Shown here: positions 24,901-33,808 of the stretch, piece after piece
How the letters are laid out: each line of letters starts with the position of its first letter
Position numbering within the stretch: position 1 is the stretch's first letter
Source: Calothrix sp. HK-06
GTDB lineage: Bacteria; Cyanobacteriota; Cyanobacteriia; Cyanobacteriales; Nostocaceae
Length of the DNA stretch: 64,000 nucleotides
Assembly: GCF_001904745.1 (NCBI RefSeq)
Contig: NZ_MRCD01000001.1
Location: 186,001-250,000 of the forward strand
Reading direction: 5' to 3'
Program-made: the position numbers and the translations under genes
The notes under the pieces: model-generated
Told to the model about the DNA's origin: nothing
Databases searched by the model: none
What the model saw: only the letters and a program-made list of their open reading frames with translations

Positions 24901-27385
24901 GAAATGTCGTACTTATTTTATGTTCGCAAGCTTTATCAATCATTGGTACAAGCATATTCGTTTTTCTAATTCGATCAATGACGATGCTTACCGTTTTGGG
25001 TTGGAATCTGGAGAGTTTCAAAATTCTGGCTACTCGTTATGGGGAAAAACGTTAAATCTATTTTGTCAAGGTGCAAATTTAACTGATATTTTAGCAAATT
25101 TTTCTGGTTTTATAGATTTTTCGGAAAAAACGCATAATGTATCAACAACAGACGCATTAGTTAGTATTGAGTTGGTAGCTCGCAATCTGTCTGGGTTAAC
25201 AGCTAATTCTGATGATTTCTCAAGTGATAATAGTAGTGAAATAGAGTATACAAATCGATGTGAGTCGCGTAAAAGTTTCCTTGGACTTTGTAGTTATAAA
25301 ATTATGAAGTCACAAGTATTATATATGTACGGTGACTGGGATAGGTCGTACCAATACGCGATTGAAGCAAAAGAAACTATTCAGTATGTAATGGGATTTT
25401 TCTGCATTGCAGTCCATAATTTTTATTACTCGCTAGCTTTAGTTAGAAAGTATGAAATGGAAAGCGATAATGATGCAAAAACCGAATATTACCAACAAAT
25501 TCAGCAAAATCAAACCCAAATGAAAACTTGGGCGGATAGCTGCCCAGAGAACTTTTTACACAAGTATTTATTAGTCCAAGCTGAAATGTTGCGGGTTGCA
25601 GGTGATAATTTCAAAGCTATGGAAATGTACGATAGGGCAATCAATCTAGCTAAAGAAAATCAATACCTTCAAGAAGAAGCACTAGCTTGCGAACTTGCCG
25701 CCAAGTTTTACCTAAGTTGGGATAAACCAAAGATTGCTCAAGTTTATCTAACTGACAGTTATTATGCTTATGCACGATGGGGCGCGAAAGTTAAAATTCA
25801 TCATCTAGAACAGCATTACCCACAACTGCTAACATTAATATTGGAACCTCAAACAATTGAAGTAAAAACAAGCGAAACAATAATATTAAATGCAACACAA
25901 ACGAAAACTAACAGTAGCGCTTCAGTCGCTTCGGTATTTGACTTAGCAAGTATAATTAAAGCGTCTCAAGCAATTTCGAGCGAAATTGAAATAGAGCGCT
26001 TACTTGCTGTATTAATGCAATTGGTGTTAGAAAATGCTGGTGCAAGCAAGAGCGTACTAGTGTTACTGAAAAACGAACAGATGTTTGTCGAAGCATCTGC
26101 AACAATTACTCTAAACGAAGAAATCACTACGAATATTTATTCGCTCCCCGTTGAAAAAAGTGATTTAATACCTTTATCTGTACTCAATTATGTCAAAAAT
26201 TCGGCAAAATTCTTATTGGTTAACGATATTAGCAGGCACGTGAATTGGTTTTCAGATGCTTATATTCAAAGCGAACAGCCTAAAAGTGTATTGTGTTTGC
26301 CTATAAATCGTCAAGGTGAGTTGATTGGGTTACTGTATCTGGAAAATAAAAGCGTTGTAGGTGCGTTTACAAGCGATCGCATCGAATTATTGCAATTGAT
26401 TTGCTCGCAAGCTGCTATTTCGATTGAAAATGCCCAACTTTATGAACGCTCTCAACTTTATGCTAAACAGATCGAATCTTCGCTTTTTGACTTGCAAGTA
26501 ACGAAGCAGCAACTCGAAACATCCTTTGCAGAGCTTAAACAAATGCAACTTCAACTCGTACAAAGCGAGAAAATGTCCGCATTAGGTGGTTTAGTTGCAG
26601 GAATTGCTCACGAAATCAACAACCCAATAGGTTGTATAACAGGAAATATTGAACCTGCAGAACAATATGTTGAAGATTTGTTTGAAATTATTAATTTATA
26701 CCAACACGAACATACCCAACCAAGTGCAAAACTATGCAAGAAAGTTAAAGCAGCAGACTTAGAATACATCCGCGAAGATTTGCCTAAATTATTAATTTCA
26801 ATGAGGCAAAGTATTGACCGTATCTACGATATTAGCGTTAGTTTGAGAACTTTCTCGCGTTCGGATAACCATAAACCGATTGTTTGTAATATTCATGAAT
26901 GTCTTGACAGCACTTTATTAATTCTCAGACATAGGCTCAAGGCATCAGAATCTCGACCGCAAATCGAAGTCATTAAAAATTATAGCGATGTACCAGAATT
27001 TGCATGTTATCCTGGACAGTTGAATCAGGTATTTATGAACCTGCTTGCGAATGCTATCGATGCTCTGGATGAATCGAATGTTGGGCTGAGTTACCAGCAA
27101 ATTCAAGCTAGTCACAATTGTATTACAGTTGCAACTAGTATTACTACAGATAAGCAATCAGTTTTAATTAGTATTCGAGATAATGGTTTGGGAATGACGG
27201 AAGAAGTTAAAGCTCAGATATTTGAACACTTATTTACAACAAAACCCGTCGGTAAAGGGACAGGATTAGGACTTGCCATTGCACGACAAATTATTGTCGA
27301 TAAACATGGTGGCTCAATTCAGGTTAACTCTTCACCCCAACAAGGCGCCGAGTTCGTCATTCAATTACCATTTCGTACCAAGTAA
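21914..27385 (+). CDS. Giant Ser/Thr kinase - ATPase - GAF - histidine kinase (HstK-type signalling protein)
   Basis: 1823 residues. Domains in order: a Ser/Thr kinase (about 10-275) with catalytic HKDIKPANIL at 131-140 and IDFS in the DFG position; an AAA_16/STAND-type ATPase (about 305-620) with Walker A GFSGIGKTAVV and Walker B-like LVIFLDDLQWAD; a helical TPR-like region (about 720-1310); a GAF domain (about 1355-1500); a short coiled coil; and a histidine kinase with H-box GIAHEINNP (His 1566), N-box NLLANAIDAL, DNGLGM and GTGLGLA. Such double-specificity kinases are typical of filamentous cyanobacteria. There is no receiver domain, so a separate response regulator is implied. All catalytic motifs look intact. 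The gene holds only one GGCGCC, near its 3' end, unlike its surroundings. Confidence 0.93.
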   Translation: MAGANIYLPGYQIGERIYAGSRTLVCRAIRLADGKSAIVKLMRNEYPSFSELIQFRNQFIISQNLNIDGVVQPLSLETYKNFYVLVMEDFGGIPLGEYFRQFDELALSEFFDAGIQIAQALDALHKKRIIHKDIKPANILINPHTKQVKLIDFSIASLLPRETQQLKNPNVLEGTLTYISPEQTGRMNRGIDYRTDFYSLGATFYELLTQQIPFTTTDPMELIHCHIAKLPPTVTSINLKIPQQLSDIVAKLMAKNAEERYQSALGLKYDLEFCQQSWNSHGSIPSFELGQYDLCDRFIIPEKLYGREVEINQLLSAFERISNGSSEVMLLAGFSGIGKTAVVNEVHKPIVRQRGYFIRGKYDQFQRHIPFSSFVQAFRDLMGQLLSESNTSLEYWKKNILQVLGENAQVIVDVIPELEAIIGKQPQAVELEGSAVQNRFNLLFQNFIKIFATSEHPLVIFLDDLQWADSASLKLMQLLAAQSNTEYMLIIGAYRDNEVSAAHPLMLTLAQIRSLGATVNQIAIAPLELTNINDLVADTLNCSRQLALPLAELVYQKTKGNPFFCTQFIKVLYEEKLITFNFESRYWECNISTVREQALTDDVLELMAQVLKKLPISTQIVLQFAACIGNEFDLNSLAIVSEKLHLQTATDLWQALQEELIIPKNETYKFFHSNTSTLESGKSVIDSTQINIKYKFLHDRVQQAAYALIPEAEKQAIHFKIGKLLLKNISDSEREEKIFDIVNHLNTGISFIQEPERQEIIELNLFAAKKAKAATAYLAAQEYINMSLGLLPVDCWESQYDLAFLLYREKIEIEYLNGNFDISENLIFKLLPRLKFNYEKGDILNILIVQHTLNYKYIEGIKVGRDALKLLDIDLPEDNFYEELQAEYNEVNRLLAQRNITSLIDLPLMESQDKIVAARLLMNLDAIAYIGMPQLFPIVALKLVKLSLQHGNTPESARGFSDYGVLLGAIFQDYKSGYEFGMLAINLSDFFNTPALKCRTYFMFASFINHWYKHIRFSNSINDDAYRFGLESGEFQNSGYSLWGKTLNLFCQGANLTDILANFSGFIDFSEKTHNVSTTDALVSIELVARNLSGLTANSDDFSSDNSSEIEYTNRCESRKSFLGLCSYKIMKSQVLYMYGDWDRSYQYAIEAKETIQYVMGFFCIAVHNFYYSLALVRKYEMESDNDAKTEYYQQIQQNQTQMKTWADSCPENFLHKYLLVQAEMLRVAGDNFKAMEMYDRAINLAKENQYLQEEALACELAAKFYLSWDKPKIAQVYLTDSYYAYARWGAKVKIHHLEQHYPQLLTLILEPQTIEVKTSETIILNATQTKTNSSASVASVFDLASIIKASQAISSEIEIERLLAVLMQLVLENAGASKSVLVLLKNEQMFVEASATITLNEEITTNIYSLPVEKSDLIPLSVLNYVKNSAKFLLVNDISRHVNWFSDAYIQSEQPKSVLCLPINRQGELIGLLYLENKSVVGAFTSDRIELLQLICSQAAISIENAQLYERSQLYAKQIESSLFDLQVTKQQLETSFAELKQMQLQLVQSEKMSALGGLVAGIAHEINNPIGCITGNIEPAEQYVEDLFEIINLYQHEHTQPSAKLCKKVKAADLEYIREDLPKLLISMRQSIDRIYDISVSLRTFSRSDNHKPIVCNIHECLDSTLLILRHRLKASESRPQIEVIKNYSDVPEFACYPGQLNQVFMNLLANAIDALDESNVGLSYQQIQASHNCITVATSITTDKQSVLISIRDNGLGMTEEVKAQIFEHLFTTKPVGKGTGLGLAIARQIIVDKHGGSIQVNSSPQQGAEFVIQLPFRTK

Positions 27386-27781
27386 TAATAGTTAAGCGTT
27401 GAGGTGACAACTTTTTTCCGTAGTATTACGGTAATAAGTTATATATCCACTTGCCGCTTGCAGCGAAGTAATGTTGATAAATTTATAATTATACAGCAAC
27501 TAACTGCATTATCTTCAAGATTAATTTAAATCAAATTAGGTAGTTTCTAGCTTATCAATTTGACTGTTTAAGTGGTTTAGTGTATATAAACAGCGCTATA
27601 AATCACATTTCAACTGTCATCATAATTTCCGCGTGCTAGCTAAAAGTTCATATTTTAGATTTTATTGCTAGCACTTTGAACTGAACTCTTGGTATAGGTA
27701 TTTGAAAGCATTAGAGGCATCTACCAACTCACAAGTTAAACCAAGTTAATTATCTTTTTATGAAGATTTTTATAAAAATTT
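27386..27781. other. Intergenic region upstream of the alpha-oxoamine synthase gene
   Basis: 396 bp, about two-thirds A+T. No ORF of note and no clear hairpin. It probably holds the promoter of the downstream gene. Confidence 0.4.
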
Positions 27782-29110
27782 ATGCATCCTAACATTTCAA
27801 CACCAATTTTAAGCTACATGAAACAGCTAGAAAGCCAAGGACTAACTAATATAGAAGAGTTGTGTGATCATTTATATGAGCATTATCTTCGACAAGTAAA
27901 TCAAGGCTTATATTCTAACGGTAGGTATACACAAGCAGGCAGTAATGTTACAGCGAAAGTTCAATCCGCTCTAACCACTTCAAGTCCCAAAGCTTTGTTG
28001 GAAAAAAATCAGGAGCAAGAGTCGCAAGAGTGTATATTATGGTGCGTTAATCATTACCTAGGGTTGAATCGTAATCAAAACGTTATTGATAAAGTTTGTG
28101 CATCTGTACAGAAATATGGTACTGGTAGTGGAACATCCGCTTTATCTGGTGGAATGTCTACTTTACATAAACAAGTCGAAATTAAATTGCAACAACTTGT
28201 AGGGAAAGAAAGTGTTTTATTATTCCCGACTGGTTTTACTACTAACCTTGGTTGCCTTTCAGCTTTACCTGGAAAAAAGGACTTAATTATATTTGACCGT
28301 GAATGTCACGCATCAATTATTGATGGAGTAAAATTATCCGGCAAAAAGTGGGTCACATTTAAACATAATAACTTGCGTGATTTAGAGCAAAAAGTAAGCA
28401 AGTACAAAGGTGAATATCAAAATATATTTGTGGTTGTTGAATCTGCTTATTCAATGAGTGGGGACTTGGCGCCGTTACAAGGAATAGTCGATCTTAAGCA
28501 AAAATATAAATTTTTAGTTTATGTTGATGAAGCACACACTTTTGGAATATACGGTAAAAATGGCGCTGGCTACTGTTCGCATTTAGGAATTGTTGAAGAA
28601 ATTGATTTTATCGCCGCAACGCTATCAAAAGCAACAGCATCAATTGGCGGATTTGTGGCGCTGAAATCAAAGTATGTTCCATTACTTCATTGGCGTGCTA
28701 CCACATATACATTTCAAGCGTGTTTAACACCAGGAGATGCAGCAGCGATTCTAGCTTCTCTCGAAGAAATGGAAAATGACCCAAGCTTAATTGAATCACT
28801 GCATAAAAATAATCAATACATGCGGCGGCGTTTAAAAAGTGCAGGATTTGATTTAGGCACTTCTGCGAGTCCGATTATACCTATATTCATTTCCGACGTA
28901 GAAAAGCTGCAAGCTTTCAATAAAGAGTTATACTCTCGCGGTATTTTCTCTGTTTCTATTTTCTATCCAGTTGTAAAACCTCACGAAGGAAGAATTCGTT
29001 TTGTGGTAAGTGCAGCACACACCATAGAACAAATCGATACTACTGTGAACATACTCCAAGAACTAGGTTTAAAGTATGGTGTGATTAAACAGGCAATGGT
29101 TGCTGCGTAA
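27782..29110 (+). CDS. PLP-dependent alpha-oxoamine synthase family enzyme (AONS/KBL/SPT-like)
   Basis: 442 residues. The family condenses an amino acid with an acyl thioester, with loss of CO2. Motifs are YGTGSGTSALSGGMSTLHKQ, the His stacking on PLP in FDRECHASIIDG, VDEAHTFGIYGKNGAG (Asp binding the pyridine nitrogen) and the Schiff-base lysine in ATLSKATASIGG. It carries an N-terminal extension of ~100 residues compared with BioF, which is seen in stand-alone members acting on acyl-ACP or in secondary lipid pathways. No biotin genes lie next to it, so BioF is not assumed. With the acyl-chain machinery of the hgl locus 16 kb away, a lipid role is possible but unproven. A strong hairpin follows. 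Confidence 0.8.
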   Translation: MHPNISTPILSYMKQLESQGLTNIEELCDHLYEHYLRQVNQGLYSNGRYTQAGSNVTAKVQSALTTSSPKALLEKNQEQESQECILWCVNHYLGLNRNQNVIDKVCASVQKYGTGSGTSALSGGMSTLHKQVEIKLQQLVGKESVLLFPTGFTTNLGCLSALPGKKDLIIFDRECHASIIDGVKLSGKKWVTFKHNNLRDLEQKVSKYKGEYQNIFVVVESAYSMSGDLAPLQGIVDLKQKYKFLVYVDEAHTFGIYGKNGAGYCSHLGIVEEIDFIAATLSKATASIGGFVALKSKYVPLLHWRATTYTFQACLTPGDAAAILASLEEMENDPSLIESLHKNNQYMRRRLKSAGFDLGTSASPIIPIFISDVEKLQAFNKELYSRGIFSVSIFYPVVKPHEGRIRFVVSAAHTIEQIDTTVNILQELGLKYGVIKQAMVAA

Positions 29111-29124
29111 TAATACATAAGATT

Positions 29125-29170
29125 AAAAAGGGGAAAAGGGTAGAAACATTATTTGTCCTTTTCCCTTTTT
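29125..29170. terminator. Bidirectional hairpin terminator between convergent genes
   Basis: Arms AAAAAGGGGAAAAGG and CCTTTTCCCTTTTT pair with a one-base bulge around a ~17-nt loop. A/T runs lie on both sides, so it can end both the rightward oxoamine synthase and the leftward transcript. Confidence 0.8.
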
Positions 29171-29171
29171 A

Positions 29172-29849
29172 CTATTTTTTCTTGGGTGGTAATCTCGATG
29201 CATTGAGTGAGGAGCGCCCATTACGAATGATACGTGTCATTTCATTTAAATCTTGCTCGATGTGTTCGAGAACACTATCAGCATAATCATCGGCGCCTTG
29301 TTCTATTTGTTGAGCTTCTGCCATAGCTTCGGCTCGCATTTGTTCTATTTCTTGTTGACATTGACGACGTTTTAGGTCAATTTCTTCGAGAGTTTGCTGC
29401 ATTAATAATTCACACTCTTGCTGAACTTTCCGCTTTAACTCTAAAGCTTCGTGTTCTGCCTGCCGAATAATATCACTTTCTTCTAAAATTTGCGCGCGCT
29501 TGGTTTGAGCAGCATCGACAATACGCTGTCCATACTCTTCTGCTTCGAGCAAAATTTCCTCTCTTTGCTGGGTTATCACCATTGCTTCGTTAAACGCTGC
29601 TGGTAACGTCGAACGAATATAATCAAGTAGGTCAAACAGTTTTTCCTCATCTACTACGGTACGTTTAGTAAATGGAATCCGGAAACCAGCAATAATCATT
29701 TCCTCAAAATGGTCGAGTGATTGCTGAATATTTAAACATCCATCTCCGTCTGGTTGTGAATTTCCAACAGTGTGTCCATTGGAGGATTCGTGAGGGATGG
29801 GATGTTTTCCGTTATGCTCTGGTTCGATTGGTATTTGTGGGCGTAGCAT
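29172..29849 (-). CDS. Cyanobacterial coiled-coil protein, DivIVA/ATP-synthase-b-like
   Basis: 225 residues. A short disordered N-terminus is followed by a segment around [20 protein letters not shown] and then a long charged coiled coil (about 95-205) rich in Glu/Gln/Arg, ending in a basic tail (ASRLPPKKK). Automatic annotations often link such proteins to DivIVA or ATP synthase subunit B because of the coiled coil; no catalytic motif is present. It starts inside coaD with an overlap of 118 bp, so the two are almost certainly co-transcribed. No later in-frame Met occurs before the conserved MIIAGFRIP, which supports a start at or near 29849. Confidence 0.7.
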   Translation of the reverse strand: MLRPQIPIEPEHNGKHPIPHESSNGHTVGNSQPDGDGCLNIQQSLDHFEEMIIAGFRIPFTKRTVVDEEKLFDLLDYIRSTLPAAFNEAMVITQQREEILLEAEEYGQRIVDAAQTKRAQILEESDIIRQAEHEALELKRKVQQECELLMQQTLEEIDLKRRQCQQEIEQMRAEAMAEAQQIEQGADDYADSVLEHIEQDLNEMTRIIRNGRSSLNASRLPPKKK

Positions 29850-30310
29850 TGGTATATATCTAGGGCAACGTGCGGAGGAACAAGGTGATTGACAGAGCCA
29901 CCAAACTTTGCAATCTCTTTAACCACACTACTACTTAAAAAACTATATTCATTTGATGTTGCTAAAAAAACAGTCTCAATTTGGGTCGAGAGCGTTTTGT
30001 TGGTATGTGCCATCTGAAGTTCTACTTCAAAATCAGAAATCGCACGCAATCCCCGCAGTAGTACTCCCGCTCTTCTCATTTGGGCATAGTTTACAGTTAG
30101 CCCATCAAAGCTATCAGCTTCAACGTTTGGTAGATGCTTGGTTGATTTACGAATTTGTTCAATTCGCTCTTGCACTGTAAAAAGAGGTGTTTTGTTCGGG
30201 TTACGCAGCACAGCTACAATAACCTGTTCAAACAGCTTCGCACCACGCTGGATGATATCGAGGTGCCCCAGTGTTACGGGGTCAAAACTTCCGGGATAAA
30301 TGGCAATCAC
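29732..30310 (-). CDS. coaD: Phosphopantetheine adenylyltransferase
   Basis: Transfers AMP from ATP to 4'-phosphopantetheine, the penultimate step of coenzyme A synthesis. The nucleotidyltransferase motif [13 protein letters not shown] is at the N-terminus, and the second motif [19 protein letters not shown] is near residues 128-146. At 192 residues it is about 30 longer than the usual ~160, and the extra C-terminal tail (Ser/Asn/Thr-rich) is encoded in the region overlapping the next gene's N-terminus. CoA is also the donor for the ACP pantetheinylation carried out by HetI elsewhere in this window. Confidence 0.95.
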   Translation of the reverse strand: MIAIYPGSFDPVTLGHLDIIQRGAKLFEQVIVAVLRNPNKTPLFTVQERIEQIRKSTKHLPNVEADSFDGLTVNYAQMRRAGVLLRGLRAISDFEVELQMAHTNKTLSTQIETVFLATSNEYSFLSSSVVKEIAKFGGSVNHLVPPHVALDIYQCYAHKYQSNQSITENIPSLTNPPMDTLLEIHNQTEMDV

Positions 30311-30513
30311 AGTTGCAGGCGCCTTTAATTGCTGGAGTGATAATTATACCTAAAGTTTGTTGATTTTGACTCAGGAACTCATGTAAATTTAATCACTCTT
30401 CGTATAGCTTGAGATTTCTGCGTCAAGCATTGGATTTCTCGTTAATTACGTAGAATTAGGGACAATTGGTAGTACAAGATATGAAGGCGCCTTTTGGTCA
30501 AGCCATTGTTTCA

Positions 30514-30690
30514 TCAACCCAGAACCCAGTCTTTCAGACTCTTGAGGTGAGTTTTACAAAGGTTGGCGATAAATTCATCATAAAATTTCATATCTGCTAC
30601 ACCTGATACTAAGTGTTGAAAGCCTTCTGACTGTTCAAAGAACTTAGTTTGCTTGGCATAGTGGGATTCTATTAAATTACGTGTCAACAT
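30514..30690 (-). pseudogene. 58-residue ORF, probable N-terminal remnant of a larger gene
   Basis: The minus strand reads MLTRNLIESHYAKQTKFFEQ and continues SEGFQHLVSGVADMKFYDEF and IANLCKTHLKSLKDWVLG before a stop. The helical, well-composed start followed by an abrupt end suggests a truncated gene. I cannot name the family reliably. No other coding signal occurs in 30311-30766. Confidence 0.4.
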
Positions 30691-30797
30691 AGTTTAATAT
30701 GTTTTGTAACCCGACAATGATTAATTATACTTAAACTAATGTATATGTTGTTGGGTTGCGCTTCACTTGACCCAACCTACGAACTACAATCTAACCT

Positions 30798-30825
30798 GTA
30801 GAGACCGAATTAATTCGGTCTCTAC
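30798..30825. repeat. Dispersed palindrome, GTAGAGAC family with variant stem (copy 5), perfect 28 bp
   Basis: Arms GTAGAGACCGAATT and AATTCGGTCTCTAC. The inner stem differs from the GCGA/TCGC copies but both arms changed together, so the palindrome is preserved. It lies in the lgt upstream region, and its translation would form a false N-terminal extension of Lgt. Confidence 0.85.
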
Positions 30826-30898
30826 GACTTTTAACTCCTGCACGGGCGGGTTTACATATATCCTGGTTAATAATAAAAAATTTCGTGAACTCGCCCTT

Positions 30899-31771
30899 AT
30901 GCTATTAGATTTTCTGATTGCCCCTTTGGCGTTATTTACTTCCCCAGGTCCGATTGTATTTCAAATTGGATGGATTACGATTCGCTGGTATGGTTTGTTA
31001 ATTGCTTCTGCGGTGCTTATTGGTGTTACGCTGTCGCAATATTTAGCGAAGCGTCGCAAGGTAAACCCCGACTTACTCAATGATTTGTCAATTTGGCTAG
31101 TGGTTGGTGCCATTCCAGCCGCGCGTTTATATTATGTAATATTCGAGTGGTCAGAATACGCTAAACATCTTGAGCGTATTTTTGCTATATGGCAGGGTGG
31201 TATTGCTATTCACGGAGCAATTTTAGGTGGAACGGTTGCTGCACTTATTTTCTGTAAGCTAAAACAAGTCTCGTTTTGGCAAATGGCTGATTTAGTGGCG
31301 CCATCACTTATTTTGGGACAGGCAATAGGACGTTGGGGAAACTTCTTTAACTCTGAAGCTTTTGGTAGTCCTACTAATTTACCTTGGAAACTGTATATTC
31401 CACCCTCCAGGCGCCCCGTAGGATTTACTAATGTTGAATATTTTCACCCTACGTTTCTTTACGAGTCACTATGGAACTTAGGAGTATTCGCTATTTTATT
31501 AACTTTATTCTTTAGGGGGTTGCAGGGTAAACCAAGGTTAAAAGTTGGTACATTATTTCTAACGTATTTGCCAGCATACAGCTTAGGTCGCTTGTGGATA
31601 GAAGGACTGCGAACCGACAGTTTAATGCTGGGTCCATTACGAATGGCGCAAGTTATTAGCTTGATAGGAATTGCTATGGGGTTAGCCGGATTATGGTGGC
31701 TTTATATTAAAAATCGTCCTTTACCTGATGTTGTCTCAAATGTTGATGAGGTAATAGAAAACAGGGAGTAA
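30899..31771 (+). CDS. lgt: Prolipoprotein diacylglyceryl transferase
   Basis: Integral membrane enzyme that attaches diacylglycerol to the lipobox cysteine of prelipoproteins. About seven hydrophobic segments are visible. The Lgt signatures HGAILGG (catalytic His region), [13 protein letters not shown] and HPTFLYES are present, and the length of 290 residues is normal. The start is placed at the ATG at 30899 ([18 protein letters not shown]) because the open frame upstream translates the dispersed palindrome at 30798. A minus-strand terminator-like hairpin follows the gene. Confidence 0.94.
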   Translation: MLLDFLIAPLALFTSPGPIVFQIGWITIRWYGLLIASAVLIGVTLSQYLAKRRKVNPDLLNDLSIWLVVGAIPAARLYYVIFEWSEYAKHLERIFAIWQGGIAIHGAILGGTVAALIFCKLKQVSFWQMADLVAPSLILGQAIGRWGNFFNSEAFGSPTNLPWKLYIPPSRRPVGFTNVEYFHPTFLYESLWNLGVFAILLTLFFRGLQGKPRLKVGTLFLTYLPAYSLGRLWIEGLRTDSLMLGPLRMAQVISLIGIAMGLAGLWWLYIKNRPLPDVVSNVDEVIENRE

Positions 31772-31793
31772 GAGCGGTTGGGGCTGTTCCCTA

Positions 31794-31830
31794 AAAATAA
31801 AAAATGCCCCAGAGTTTTTTTCTCTAGGGC
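31794..31830 (-). terminator. Rho-independent terminator-like hairpin reading leftward
   Basis: Stem GCCCCAGAG / CTCTAGGGC (one mismatch) with a T7 loop. On the minus strand the stem is followed by a T-rich tract (ATTTTTTATTTTT). There is no minus-strand gene to terminate, which suggests a short leftward transcript starting before cobM. Confidence 0.55.
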
Positions 31831-31940
31831 TTAACCAGGGTGCATCTACCAATCACTTCTACTATATATAGGGTCATCATCCGGAAAGGTACTGAGAATT
31901 TCTCAATTTTTTTTTCTAAAACTTCTATCTTTACAAAAAT

Positions 31941-32741
31941 ATGCGCGAATCTACGCTAGATATATGTAACAAAAATAATAATAAATACCAAAAAAATACT
32001 GTATATATTATTGGTGCCGGACCAGGAGACCCAGAACTGTTAACGATTAGAGCTAAAAATCTCTTAGAACATGCTGATGTTGTTTTATTTGCAGACTCTT
32101 TAGTTCCATTTTCTATCCTGCAATTTTGTCGAGAGGATGCAGAAATGATTCCTACCGCGCGTCAAAGTTTGGAAGAGATTATCGAAGTGATGGTTGATAG
32201 AGTAAATTCGCAAAAGTTAGTAGTACGCGCACACTCTGGAGACCCCAGTTTGTACAGTGCTATTCACGAACAAATGCAGCTTTTAGCTGAAGCTCATATT
32301 AATTTTGAAATTGTACCGGGTATTAGTGCTTTTCAAGCTGCTGCTGCAAAGTTGAAAGCTGAGTTAACGGTACCTGGTTTGGTACAGACTATTATTTTGA
32401 CGCGCGTTAGTGGGCGAACAGAGGTACCATCATCTGAGGAGTTGGGTTCGTTGGCAGCGCATCAAGCTTCTTTGTGTTTATATTTGAGTGCGCGTCATGT
32501 GGAAGATGCTCAGGTTAAGTTGCTTAAATATTATTCTGCTGATACGCCTGTGGGTATTTGCTATCGGTTGGGATGGGATGATGAGAAAATAAGGGTTGTT
32601 CCTTTGGAGCAGATGGCTAGTTGTACGCGCGAGGAGAATTTAATTCGCACGACTTTATATATTATTAGTGCTGCGCTTGGTTCGCTTAATGCGCGTTCTC
32701 GTCTTTACCATCCTGAATATAATCGCTTGTTTCGCACATAA
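31941..32741 (+). CDS. cobM: Precorrin-4 C11-methyltransferase
   Basis: Methylates C11 of precorrin-4 (or cobalt-precorrin-4) in corrin ring synthesis for vitamin B12. It belongs to the SAM-dependent tetrapyrrole methylase family, with the motif YIIGAGPGDPELLTIRAKNL at residues ~17-36, RAHSGDPSLYSAIHEQ and VPGISAFQAAAA. The pattern LFADSLVP and the 266-residue length fit CobM/CbiF better than CobJ or CobI. No other cob gene lies beside it, so the pathway is scattered. The ATG at 31941 is the first in frame; a later start close to the YIIGAG motif is possible. Confidence 0.92.
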   Translation: MRESTLDICNKNNNKYQKNTVYIIGAGPGDPELLTIRAKNLLEHADVVLFADSLVPFSILQFCREDAEMIPTARQSLEEIIEVMVDRVNSQKLVVRAHSGDPSLYSAIHEQMQLLAEAHINFEIVPGISAFQAAAAKLKAELTVPGLVQTIILTRVSGRTEVPSSEELGSLAAHQASLCLYLSARHVEDAQVKLLKYYSADTPVGICYRLGWDDEKIRVVPLEQMASCTREENLIRTTLYIISAALGSLNARSRLYHPEYNRLFRT

Positions 32742-32771
32742 AATCTATTCATATACGAAATAAAATCAATT

Positions 32772-33125
32772 ATGCCTTTAATCAAAATTCAAACATCAAT
32801 TCCGGCGCCTGAAAAATCTGAAGTTGAAATAATGCTCAAAGGTTTATCGGCAAAGTTGGCGAAGCATACGGGGAAACCTGAGTCTTATGTGATGACTTCT
32901 TTTGAGCCTGATGTACCAATGACGTTTGCGGGAAATACTGAACCTGCTTGTTATATAGAAGTTAAGAGTGTGGGCGCCATGAAAAGCGAGCAAACACAGG
33001 CAATGAGTCAAGATTTTTGTCAAGAAATTAACCAAGCTTTAGGTGTGCCGAAAAACCGTATATATATAGAGTTTGCTGATGCGAAGGGCTATATGTGGGG
33101 CTGGAATGGCTCGACATTTGGTTAA
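32772..33125 (+). CDS. MIF/phenylpyruvate tautomerase-like protein
   Basis: 117 residues of the macrophage migration inhibitory factor fold, a trimeric tautomerase. The catalytic N-terminal proline follows the initiator Met (MPLIKIQTSIP), and the family segments KPESYVMTSFEPDVPMTFAG and GVPKNRIYIEFADAKGYMWG are clear. The natural substrate in cyanobacteria is unknown. It follows cobM by 30 bp and may be co-transcribed. Confidence 0.9.
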   Translation: MPLIKIQTSIPAPEKSEVEIMLKGLSAKLAKHTGKPESYVMTSFEPDVPMTFAGNTEPACYIEVKSVGAMKSEQTQAMSQDFCQEINQALGVPKNRIYIEFADAKGYMWGWNGSTFG

Positions 33126-33148
33126 TAATATGATTTTCGTTGTGTTGT

Positions 33149-33178
33149 TGTAGAGACTAAACATGTTTAGTCTCTACA
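33149..33178. repeat. Dispersed palindrome, TGTAGAGAC family with variant stem (copy 6), perfect 30 bp
   Basis: Arms TGTAGAGACTAAACA and TGTTTAGTCTCTACA. The outer part matches the other copies, while the inner stem has a third, fully compensated sequence. It lies between the MIF-like and H-NOX genes. Confidence 0.85.
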
Positions 33179-33243
33179 TGTTTGTTTTGTTACTAAATTG
33201 GGAATCCTGAAGTGGAAGGGATATGAAACTTTAGGATTAATGT

Positions 33244-33795
33244 ATGTACGGATTAGTCAACAAAGGTATTCAAGAACTTGTTTGTAGCCGTTTTGGTGAA
33301 GAAACTTGGCACCAAATAAAGCAAAAAGCAGAAATTGCAACAGATACTTTTTTGAGTATGGAAGCTTATCCAGATGATTTAACGTATCGCTTAGTTGTTG
33401 CAGCTAGTCAAGTGTTAGATATATCTACTGCGTCTGTAATGGAAGCTTTTGGTGAGTTCTGGGTAAGTTATACCGGCAAAGAAGGTTATGGTGAGATGAT
33501 GGATATGGGTGGTGACACGCTACCGGAATTTTTGGAAAACTTGGATGAACTGCACGCACGTATTGGGATAAATTTCCCTAAACTTGTACCTCCTTCGTTT
33601 GATTGTTACGAAGTTGAGGAAAATCAACTTGAATTACATTATCATTCTAGTCGCGAAGGGTTGGCGCCGATGGTTACAGGACTAGTTAAGGGTTTGGGGC
33701 AAAAATTTGATACTGAGGTTAAGGTTACTCAAACTACTAGTCGTGAGCAAGGTTCGGAACACGACACTTTTGTAATTGAGTACAAGCCTAACTAG
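33244..33795 (+). CDS. H-NOX heme nitric-oxide-binding sensor protein
   Basis: 183 residues forming a single H-NOX (HNOB) domain. The proximal heme ligand is His104 (LDELHARIG), and the heme-propionate motif YxSxR is Y133-H-S-S-R137 (HYHSSREGL). The distal pocket region FGEFWVSYTGKEGY is intact. The protein lacks an output domain and is followed, with its stop 13 bp before the next start, by a histidine kinase carrying the H-NOX-associated domain. The pair is a classical NO-sensing two-component input; the response regulator is not in the window. Confidence 0.94.
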   Translation: MYGLVNKGIQELVCSRFGEETWHQIKQKAEIATDTFLSMEAYPDDLTYRLVVAASQVLDISTASVMEAFGEFWVSYTGKEGYGEMMDMGGDTLPEFLENLDELHARIGINFPKLVPPSFDCYEVEENQLELHYHSSREGLAPMVTGLVKGLGQKFDTEVKVTQTTSREQGSEHDTFVIEYKPN

Positions 33796-33808
33796 TACTA
33801 TTAAAAAC

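Noticed and set aside
27782..29110. Calling the PLP enzyme BioF (biotin synthesis)
   Set aside because: N-terminal extension of ~100 residues and no biotin genes nearby; only the family-level call is supported.
30767..30898. 44-residue N-terminal extension of Lgt
   Set aside because: It translates a dispersed palindrome and lacks similarity to Lgt N-termini; the ATG at 30899 fits the family.
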